The notes under the pieces were generated by a model. That model was not told the DNA's origin, searched no databases, and worked only from the letters and a program-made list of their open reading frames with translations. A stretch of DNA of 42,860 bases, from contig JANQIX010000068.1 of the NCBI GenBank assembly GCA_028281925.1, positions 1 through 42,860 on the forward strand. Direction: 5' to 3'. This stretch comes from Alphaproteobacteria bacterium. Its GTDB lineage: Bacteria; Pseudomonadota; Alphaproteobacteria; DSM-16000; Inquilinaceae. The translations under genes were made by a program, and so were the position numbers. Each line of letters starts with the position of its first letter. The first letter of the stretch is position 1. Shown here piece after piece: positions 1 to 7,600 of the stretch.

Positions 1-18
1 GGCGGCCGACGGCGACCT

Positions 19-1074
19 CTAGGCCGCCATCTGCATGAAGGTCTCGGTGAAGCGCAGGTTGATGTTGCCCTCGTCGCCCAGCACCTCGCCACCCGGGAAG
101 GCGATACCAACGGAATCGACACCGCCGCCCAACAGGCCGTGCTCGTCGGAGAACGTGCGCACCAGATCCATGGTCTCGATCAGATCGGGGCTGAGGGTGA
201 AGGCCACGGCGTCCGCCGCCTGATAGAACATCTGAGTGCTGTCGAGCTGGGCCTGGTAGCCGGCCAGATCGGTGCCCGACGCCGCCGCCATCTCGGTCAG
301 CGCCGCGATGGCTTCCTCGTCGCCCGCCGCCATCAGCGCCATGGTTTCGTACCAGGCGCCGACCAGGGCGCGTCCGAAGTCGGGGTTGGCCTCCAGAACC
401 TCGGTGTTGACCACCATCATGTCGATGATCTCGCCGGGGATCTGGCTCGAGTCGAAGAGCGGCGTGGCGCCGGGGAACTGGGCGATCTCGCTCAGCAGCG
501 GGTTCCAGGTGACGACGGTGCTGACCTCGTCCGTCGAGGTGAAGACCGACACCATATCGGCGTCGGAGGTGTTGACGACGGTGACGTCGCGCTCCACCAG
601 CCCGACGCTGTCCAGCGCGCGGGCCAGGAGGTAGTGGGAGACCGACAGCTCCACGAGATAGATGGTCGTGCCCGCCAGCTCCGCCAGCGTCGTCGCCGTC
701 TTCGAGACGATGCCGTCATTGCCGTTGGAGAAGTCGCCGACGATCAGCGCCGTGCTGTCGACGCCCCCGACCGCCGGGATGGTCAACGCATCCATGTTGG
801 TCATGACGCAGCCGTCATAGGCGCCGGCGGTGTACTGGTTGATGCTCTCGATATAGTCGTTGATCTGCACGACCTCGATCTCGATGCCGTAGCGGTCCGC
901 CCAGCGGTCGACGATGCCGGCATCCGCGGCATAGCCCCAGGGCATCCAGCCGACATAGATCGACCACGCGATGCGGAAGCTCGTGCGCTCCTCGGCGGAG
1001 GCCGTTGCACTGCCGAACGCCAGAACGACGGCCGCCGCCGCTGCGATCCGGGTCATCGTGGAAATTGAGGACAT
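19..1074 (-). CDS. ABC transporter solute-binding protein, guanidine/urea-carboxylase-associated (NitT/TauT type)
   Basis: 351-aa periplasmic binding protein delivering a small nitrogenous ligand to an ABC importer. Residues 1-28 form a signal peptide (hydrophobic AAAAVVLAFGSATASA, cleavage near ASA-EE). The mature part starts with RIAWSIYVGWMPWGYA and contains TNMDALTIPAVGGVDST and VVTWNPLLSEIA, typical of the NMT1/TauA-like family found beside urea/guanidine carboxylase genes. I chose the ATG at 1072-1074 because GGAGAGG lies just upstream and the signal peptide follows directly; an in-frame ATG further upstream falls inside the riboswitch. The annotation in databases is often 'urea ABC transporter', but the guanidine-I riboswitch in the leader argues for guanidine. 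Permease and ATPase genes would be expected downstream, beyond position 1. The family call is firm; the ligand is inferred from the riboswitch. Confidence 0.88.
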   Translation of the reverse strand: MSSISTMTRIAAAAAVVLAFGSATASAEERTSFRIAWSIYVGWMPWGYAADAGIVDRWADRYGIEIEVVQINDYIESINQYTAGAYDGCVMTNMDALTIPAVGGVDSTALIVGDFSNGNDGIVSKTATTLAELAGTTIYLVELSVSHYLLARALDSVGLVERDVTVVNTSDADMVSVFTSTDEVSTVVTWNPLLSEIAQFPGATPLFDSSQIPGEIIDMMVVNTEVLEANPDFGRALVGAWYETMALMAAGDEEAIAALTEMAAASGTDLAGYQAQLDSTQMFYQAADAVAFTLSPDLIETMDLVRTFSDEHGLLGGGVDSVGIAFPGGEVLGDEGNINLRFTETFMQMAA

Positions 1075-1101
1075 GACGCCTCTCCTGCCGGTCTCTTGAG
1101 G

Positions 1102-1188
1102 GACTCGATCGGCGAAGCCCAGACGTCGGAGGCTCGGGGAGCAACAGCCTCGGCCGCTGAACGCGAGCCGGCCGTCGCCGATCGAGTC
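1102..1188 (-). promoter_or_regulatory. probable riboswitch expression platform (perfect 14-bp inverted repeat)
   Basis: GACTCGATCGGCGA (1102-1115) and TCGCCGATCGAGTC (1175-1188) are exact reverse complements separated by 59 nt. On the transcript the first arm is the last bases of the aptamer (GGGAGACTCGATCGG), so pairing with the second arm would compete with the aptamer's closing strand. Inside the loop a second hairpin can form (GAGGCT with AGCCTC, about 1153-1130). The structure ends about 20 nt before the GGAGAGG ribosome-binding site. There is no clear U-tract, so the off-state mechanism (attenuation or translational) is uncertain. Confidence 0.7.
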
Positions 1189-1293
1189 TCCCGGGTTTTT
1201 CTCCCGCCGTGGCTCCGGCCAGCGCGGACGCACCAGCCGGGAGTGCCCCTCTCGGACCAGACATCGCCGGCGGCGACCGGAACCCTAGGCGCA
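1186..1293 (-). promoter_or_regulatory. guanidine-I (ykkC) riboswitch aptamer
   Basis: Read on the minus strand, the leader of the binding-protein gene contains the hallmark ykkC subtype-1 segments in order: CTAGGGTTCCGG (about 1288-1277), CTGGTCCGAGAG (1260-1249), and ACGGCGGGAG, then AAAAACCCGGGAGAC (about 1210-1186). These are the conserved joining regions and 3' strand of the guanidinium-binding class. Such riboswitches turn on guanidine transport and carboxylation genes when guanidinium is bound. Identification is by motif recognition only; a covariance-model search was not possible here. Confidence 0.92.
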
Positions 1294-1298
1294 TTATG
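1293..1298 (-). promoter_or_regulatory. putative -10 element upstream of the riboswitch
   Basis: CATAAT on the minus strand (5 of 6 to TATAAT) sits immediately before the first conserved riboswitch bases, which would put the start of transcription at the aptamer's 5' end. No good -35 was found at the usual distance. Confidence 0.4.
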
Positions 1299-1486
1299 CC
1301 AGTGTCTTCGCAAGGGGCGTGCCACAGGGACAGGCGCTGCGACATGGCTTCCGGCCGGTGAAGATGACCATGAATCGCGCAATCCCCGCGCCGATATGCC
1401 TGCCGGTTAGGCAGCGACGCCCGTGGCCCACCCGATTGCCAATTTGCTAAGGTCGCGATCCAAAATCTGAACAGAGGTGACCCGCA
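1299..1486. other. intergenic region between riboswitch promoter and laminin-B-repeat gene
   Basis: About 190 nt without a convincing gene. It must hold the plus-strand promoter of the following gene, but I see no strong -35/-10 pair. The ribosome-binding site GAGGTGA lies about 6 nt before the ATG at 1487. Confidence 0.5.
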
Positions 1487-4400
1487 ATGGTGCTGATGCG
1501 ACCGTTCCGGCCCGGCCGTCGGCCCAAGTGGATCGCTTTCGCCACCGTGTTCGCCCTGCTGCCGGCATCAGCCGCCGCGCAGGACCTGCACACAGACCCC
1601 ATTCTCGCGCTCTGGAGTTTCGACGAAGGTGATGAGGGCTGGCGGCTGGTCGGCAACGGGGATCGGACGTTGCCCGAGCACCGCCAGGATGCCGAAACCG
1701 GGAACGGTTACATCGTCGGCAAGGACAGTGCCGCCTATGTGACCTGGTACTGGCAGGCGCCGCCGATCGACCAGGACGTGCTCGCGGCTGTCGCAGGTGG
1801 GGCGCTGCAATACCGACTGCGGCAGGACTATACCGACGCGCAGTTCGACGCCCCGGATGTGCTGCTCTCTGGCGCGGGCATGACGCTCGGCTTCGATGCC
1901 GACCCGAATCCCGGCAGCGATTGGACGGACTATCGCGTCCCCTTCCAGGCTGAGGGCTGGACCCACGAGGCCGACGGAACGCCGGCCAGCGACGAAGACC
2001 TGTCGGCCGTTCTGGGCGACCTGGAGACGCTGCAGATCCGGGGCGAATACCGGGTCGGCAACGACGACGCTGGGCTTGACGAGGTCACGATCCTTGGGCC
2101 GGTGGAGACGGAAGACAACGCAACGCCCCCCGCAGCCGGCGAGCCCAACGACACGCCGGCAACGGCCGAGGCCATCACCTTCGGCGAGATTTTCGAGTTC
2201 ACGCTGACCCCGCGCCTGGACCGCGACGTGTTCGCCATGACGGCGGACGCGGACGGCACGATCACGATCGAATGGATCGCGGTGCCAGGGGAGCATCGGG
2301 GTCTCCACTCACGCTGGTTGGACGCCGACAGCACGGCATTGCGCGACGGGGAATGGGATTTCGGCATCGCGGCCGGCGAGACGGTGTTTCTCGAACTGCG
2401 CTCCAACTATTTCGACAGCGGCAGCAACGAGTCGGACACCCCGATCCTGCTGACCGCCGAGTTCGAGCCGGAGCCATTCGATGACGAGCCCAACGGCACG
2501 CCCGACACCGCCCGCGCCGTGGCGCTGGGTGAGCCCTTCGCCTTCGCCCTGACGCCGCGGCTGGACCGGGACGTCTTCGCGCTCACCAGCGATCGGGCGG
2601 GCACCGTCACCATAGAGCGGACCGACGTGCCGGAAGAGCATGCCGGGCTTCACCCCCGATGGCTCAGCGGCGAAGGTGCGGTTCTGCGGAACGGCGAATG
2701 GGATTACGGCATGGATGCCGGCGAAACCGTGTTCTTGGAACTGCGCTCCAACTATTTCGACAGCAGCGGCCAGGCCTCGGCCACGCCGGTCGTCCTGACC
2801 CCGATATTCACGCCGGAACCGTTCGACGACGAGCCCAACGGCACGCCCGAGACGGCGCGGCCGACATCCTTCGGGGAGCCGTTCGCCTTTGCCCTGACCC
2901 CACGCTTGGATCGGGACGTTTTCGCCATCACCTCGGATACGGGCGGCACTGTGACGGTCGAGCGAACCGACGTGCCCGCGGAGCATGCCGGGCTCCACCC
3001 CCGATGGCTCAGTGCCGACAGTACGGTTCGTCGGGACGGCGAATGGGATTACGGCATCGGCGCCGGAGAAACCGTGTTCCTGGAACTGCGCTCCAACTAT
3101 TTCGACAGCAGCGGCCGGGCCTCAGCCACGCCGATCGTCCTGACCACGGCGTTCGAGCCCGCGCCGTTCGACCACGAACCCAACAACACTGCGGAAACCG
3201 CCTTGCCGGTACCCTTCGGAGAGCCGTTCGCCTTTGCGCTGACGCCCCGGCTTGACCGTGACGTCTTCCGCCTCACGCCCCCCGCGCCGGGCATTCTGGA
3301 GATTGAACGACTGCAGGTCCCGGAGACCCATTCGGGGCTCCATCCCCGCTGGCTGGCGACCGACGGCGCGGTGCTGCGCGACGGCGAGTGGGACTTCGGC
3401 AGCACGGATGCCGCACCAGTGTTCCTGGAGCTGCGCAGCAACTATTGGGACAGTGGCGCACGAGCCTCCTCCGAGATCGTGGAGCTCCTGGTCCGGTTCA
3501 CGCCACAGCCCGACGGGTGGGAGCCGGACGGAACGATCGCTACCGCCCGGCCGGGACGGTTCGGCGAGCCGATAACGATCCATCTGACGCCGCGGCACGA
3601 CCGCGACGTGATCGCCTTCCTGCCAACCGAAGACGGGACCGTGCGCGTCCGTGTCGTGGACGGCGCCGATGTGCATGTCGGCCCCCACCCCCGTTGGCTC
3701 GCGGCCGATGGAACCGTTCTGCGCGACGGTGACTGGGATGTCGCGACGATTGCGGGCGTCCCCGTCTTCCTTGAATTGCGCAGCGCCTATTGGAACGCGC
3801 AAGAGCGGGCCTCGCCGGAACCGGTGACCGTCGCGGTCGAGGCGCTCGGCGGCCGCGACGCCTTCGAACCGAATGATACGATCGACCTGGCGTCGTCACC
3901 GCCCCTTGCCGAGCCGTTCGATGTCACCTTCACCCCGATCGGGGACCTGGACGTCTTCCGGTTCGAACCGGCCGTCGACAGCCGGCTGACGATCACCCTC
4001 TTGCCGGACGAGGGCGAGTCTCCAGAACCGTACGCGCGTCTGTTGGATGCGGAAGGCACTGGCCTGCAGGAAGGCCTAGGGCCTTTCTGGCTGCCGGCCG
4101 GCGGACCATATTTCGTTCAGCTGCGGGGCGCCTATTGGCGTTCCAACGAGACCGGATCGTCCAGTCCGATCGGCGTCCGCTTCGACATCACGCCAGCGAA
4201 CGACCGGTTCGAGCCGAACGATGCGGAGCCGGTCGCACTGGCCGTCGGCCAGACCGTGGAGGGGCGCGTCGACGACGGTGATGTCGACCGGTTCGGCATC
4301 ACGGTCCCGGCCGACGGTGTCTATCGCCTCGACCTGTCGCCGGTGCCCGGGGACAGCGGCCTTGCCGTGACCGTCACCGGCGATGGCGGCGAGGCGCTGC

Positions 4401-4582
4401 CCGCCGACGAGGATCTGGTGCTGGCCGAGGGCGATGCGGTGTCCATCGCGCTCTCGGGCGATGCCGGCGACTATCAGGTGGCCCTGGTGCGTGTCAGCCT
4501 CGATCCCCGCGCGACGGCCTCGCGCTATCCCACGCGACCGCCGCGGTTGACGCCGGCGCCATCGCTGTTCGACACGAACTGA
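1487..4582 (+). CDS. secreted laminin-B-like protein with 115-residue tandem repeats
   Basis: 1031-aa exported protein. Residues 1-32 are a Sec signal peptide (basic start, hydrophobic FATVFALLPASAAAQ). Residues 38-205 resemble the bacterial laminin B (domain IV) fold: WSFDEGDEGW, YVTWYWQAPP, GGALQYRLRQD, GMTLGFDADPNPGSDW, LQIRGEYRVGNDDAGLDEV. From residue 219 a unit of exactly 115 residues recurs at 219, 334, 449, 564, 679 and 794, with a shorter divergent seventh from 909. Each unit opens with EPNxTxxTA and carries LTPRLDRDVF, EHxGLHPRWL, DGEWDYG and FLELRSNYFDS, reminiscent of bacterial pre-peptidase C-terminal (PPC) beta-sandwiches. The C-terminus is Pro-rich with no membrane anchor. A good Shine-Dalgarno supports the ATG. 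It converges on the giant RHS gene, 7 nt apart. No catalytic motif is visible; a surface or matrix binding role is inferred. Confidence 0.82.
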   Translation: MVLMRPFRPGRRPKWIAFATVFALLPASAAAQDLHTDPILALWSFDEGDEGWRLVGNGDRTLPEHRQDAETGNGYIVGKDSAAYVTWYWQAPPIDQDVLAAVAGGALQYRLRQDYTDAQFDAPDVLLSGAGMTLGFDADPNPGSDWTDYRVPFQAEGWTHEADGTPASDEDLSAVLGDLETLQIRGEYRVGNDDAGLDEVTILGPVETEDNATPPAAGEPNDTPATAEAITFGEIFEFTLTPRLDRDVFAMTADADGTITIEWIAVPGEHRGLHSRWLDADSTALRDGEWDFGIAAGETVFLELRSNYFDSGSNESDTPILLTAEFEPEPFDDEPNGTPDTARAVALGEPFAFALTPRLDRDVFALTSDRAGTVTIERTDVPEEHAGLHPRWLSGEGAVLRNGEWDYGMDAGETVFLELRSNYFDSSGQASATPVVLTPIFTPEPFDDEPNGTPETARPTSFGEPFAFALTPRLDRDVFAITSDTGGTVTVERTDVPAEHAGLHPRWLSADSTVRRDGEWDYGIGAGETVFLELRSNYFDSSGRASATPIVLTTAFEPAPFDHEPNNTAETALPVPFGEPFAFALTPRLDRDVFRLTPPAPGILEIERLQVPETHSGLHPRWLATDGAVLRDGEWDFGSTDAAPVFLELRSNYWDSGARASSEIVELLVRFTPQPDGWEPDGTIATARPGRFGEPITIHLTPRHDRDVIAFLPTEDGTVRVRVVDGADVHVGPHPRWLAADGTVLRDGDWDVATIAGVPVFLELRSAYWNAQERASPEPVTVAVEALGGRDAFEPNDTIDLASSPPLAEPFDVTFTPIGDLDVFRFEPAVDSRLTITLLPDEGESPEPYARLLDAEGTGLQEGLGPFWLPAGGPYFVQLRGAYWRSNETGSSSPIGVRFDITPANDRFEPNDAEPVALAVGQTVEGRVDDGDVDRFGITVPADGVYRLDLSPVPGDSGLAVTVTGDGGEALPADEDLVLAEGDAVSIALSGDAGDYQVALVRVSLDPRATASRYPTRPPRLTPAPSLFDTN
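2141..4210 (+). repeat. six in-frame 345-bp tandem repeats (115 aa each)
   Basis: Repeat starts (codon for E of EPNxT) are at 2141, 2486, 2831, 3176, 3521 and 3866. Every interval is exactly 345 bp, and a degenerate seventh unit starts at 4211. Units 2 and 3 are nearly identical over long stretches (the DNA for LELRSNYFDSSG recurs), suggesting recent duplication. Units 5 and 6 are more diverged but keep the exact length. Confidence 0.9.
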
Positions 4583-4589
4583 AGACCGG

Positions 4590-4690
4590 TCACGCGCCGC
4601 GCCGCATCCGCAATCGCCGGCGGGCATAGGCCCCGCCGCCGCCCAGCAGAAGGCCGAGGAGGATCAACAGCAGCCACCACCAGGTGCGGT
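4590..4690 (-). other. C-terminal membrane-anchor tail (within the giant protein)
   Basis: After a Pro/Glu/Asp-rich stretch (EEPEAAPPPVVETVEDAADE) the protein ends with TWWWLLLILLGLLLGGGG and then an Arg-rich tail (YARRRLRMRRGA). Acidic spacer, hydrophobic helix and basic end resemble C-terminal sorting or anchoring signals such as the PEP-CTERM or MYXO-CTERM layouts, but no known signature motif (PEP, GC, LPXTG) precedes the helix. Confidence 0.65.
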
Positions 4691-7600
4691 CCGCCTGGTC
4701 GTCAGCGGGTTCGTCGGCTGCGTCTTCAACCGTCTCGACCACGGGTGGCGGTGCAGCCTCCGGCTCCTCAAGCTCGGCGACGATCACCGGCAGCGCCAGT
4801 TCCACCACCGGCCCCACATGGCCCAGGCGGTCGATGGCGCGCAGCGACAGCGGGCCCGCCGGCAGGCGCGCCTGGCCCGGATCGGCAAGCGCGGTCCAGG
4901 AGTCCTCGACCTGCCGTTCGATGGCGGCAACACCGGCCCCCCACGGTCCGTCTTCCGCCGCGATCCGGAAACGGCCACCGAAGGGAAGCGGTGTTTCGGG
5001 ACCGATCGGCAGTCCGTCCTGCGCCCGATAGGCCGCGACCGTCGGCCCGGTCGTGTCGATGGCCACCGACCGACGTGCCGTGATCGGCAACGCACTATCG
5101 GCGACGGTCACGACGACCTCGTACGCGCCGTCGGTCAGCGCAGCACCGTTCTCGTCGGTGCCAGACCAGGTCAGCTCCGCTGCCTCTTCAAGAACGCCGT
5201 CATGCAGCACAGCCAAGATCGCGCCGGCGGACCCGACGATCGTGACGATGGTTTCCACGGCCGTTTCCGGCGCCACGGTGACGGTCAGCGGCCCCTGCGC
5301 GGGATCGAACACCGTCGTCTGAAGCGTGATCTCAGGCGCTTCGCCCAACGACATCATCCAGATCTCGTCGATGCCCGAGCGGTCGGACTGGAGGGCGATG
5401 CGGGTGCCGTCTGGCTCCAAGCTGGGCCAGCGATCGCCGGGGCGATCGGCGGCCAGCAGCCGATTGCGGTCGCCACCGTCGGGCCGGGTAAGCCACAGGC
5501 CCGGCGCAGCGGCACCATCGGCATGCACGATCAGCCCGCCGGACGCATCGGCGTCATAGTCTCGCGTATCGGGGTCGTCCGGCGCCTGGCTCAGTGGGCG
5601 GACCCTGCCGGTTTCCAGATCACAGAGCCAGAGCGTCTGGTGATAGGCCTGCTGCCCGAAGACGACGGTCCGCGCGTCAACGGGCCGCGGCCGATGAACG
5701 GTGCCCCCCTGCTCCGCACGGCAGGCAGCAACAGTCGGGCCGTCCAGCATGCCCAGCATCACTGCAGAGCCGCGCGCGGCTACGAACCGGCCGTCGTCGA
5801 GCCAGGCCGGATCGCGAAGATCACTGCCCAGCGATGTCTCGTTTCCGAAACCTTCGCCGTCCAGCAGCAGCAGTTCGTTGTCGCGCACGGCGAGGATGCG
5901 GCCGCTATCGACGGTCGGGCTTGACCAGGCGCCGGTCGGTGTGAGGTCGGCTACCTCGGCCGTGTCGGGGTCAAGCGAGCGCAGCACCGAGGCACCATCT
6001 GCCGTCGGCGCGACGTAGATCAACGTACCGTCTTGCGCCCAGGCGGGCTGCGATCCGCCATCAAAGGTCAAGCGCGTCAGCGGGCCGACAGCCAGCGTGT
6101 CGACATCGACGGTCCATTGCCACGAGACTGGCTCTGCCAGCGCATTGCCCAGCAAGTCGCTGGCCGTGATCGTCGCCGTGATGACACTGCCCGATGCCAA
6201 CCGCGGCGGGTGGGGAAGGTCGTTCAGCACCAGCGCGACACGCCCGGTCGCCGCGTCGAAATCGATCAGGCCGGTCGGCACGGCGTCGCCGTTGATGGTC
6301 ATGGCGATGCTTGCCGGATCGACGCCGATACCGGCATCGACCACAATGGCCGACACGGCCGACTGGCCGCTAGCATCCTCCGGCGCGGGCGACAGATTGG
6401 TGATCGCCGGGCCGCTGCGGTCCACCAGCACAGGCCAGCGAACCACAGGACCGTCGCCGCCTTCGGCATCCAGCGACCGAAGGGTGAGCGCTTGCAGGCC
6501 CTCCTCCGGCGCCGGCAGAGACAGCTCGGTCTCGTCGGTATCGGCGGTGGCCGGCTCCGCGTCGCCCAGCGCCACGAGCGCTCCCGCCGCGCCGTCGGCC
6601 GGCTGCAGGCGGACCGGCAACGCCTCCTCCGCCGTCACCAGCCCCGGCCCGAGCCGGACAGCATCGATCAGCGCACTGTCTTCCGCGGCAATCGCGTCGA
6701 TGAAATAGGTCTGCCAAGCCGGTGCGCGCAGCAGGCCGAGATCCACCGCATCGACCCTCTGATGACGGCTACCGAGGACCGCACCAAGCGGGATCACGCG
6801 CATGTGCCAGGCGCCATCGTCGATCAGGCGTGGCACAACGACGGGCCGGAAGGCGCCGTTTTCGACCGGCAGCGGGTCGGCGCCGGCCAGCCGGATCACG
6901 TCGACCCCACCGTCGCCCCGCACGATCAGGTCCAGCGTCGCCCCCGGCGACAGGCGATAAGCGAAGCTGAGGACGGCCGAAGGATCGAGCGTCAACGGCC
7001 CGTCGATAAGCCGCGTGGCACGGCCTGCGGTCGTTGCCGTCACGGTTCCCAGTTCCAAGGCGCCCTCGCCGCTCCACGGTTCGGAGATCGGCATCTCGAA
7101 ATCGTGCGTAAACAGGGGCTCGTTCGCATCAGCGCGGGTGACCTGCGGGGCCGCTGGCGACACGGCAGTCGCCGTATCGACTTCCACCTCCCCGTCCACG
7201 GAGGCGTTCTCCCAGGCCGGGACATCCAAGGCTCCGCCGGTGGACGAACGCAGCCTAAGCCCCCCCGCCTCCGGTCGTGGAAGAGAGAAGAGGCCGTCCG
7301 GTCCGGCGGTCGTCTCCGCAATTGGCGCGCCTTCGGTGTCTTCCAGGGTGACCGTGGCACCAGGGATCGCACGCCCCGTGAGCGCCGGCGGTGCGGCCAC
7401 CAGCACAGCCAGCGGGTCGGGCATGCCTCTCAATGCCGCGACGACCATGCCTGAGGGGAACCGGGTGAGCGGTGCCGAGAGACCTTCCTCGGACATCTCC
7501 GTCGCGAGCGGCATCCATCCGTGGTCAGCATCGTATCGCCAGAGCGCCACCTCATCCGACGCCTCGACGGCGATGTGAACGGTCGCAGCCCCGGTCAGGG

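Noticed and set aside
1075..1233. In-frame N-terminal extension of the binding protein to an ATG at 1233
   Set aside because: It reads through the riboswitch, lacks a ribosome-binding site and would bury the signal peptide; the ATG at 1074 has GGAGAGG and a clean signal sequence.
2141..4210. CRISPR or satellite array
   Set aside because: The 345-bp periodicity is in-frame coding repetition with diverging sequence, without short identical repeats and unique spacers.
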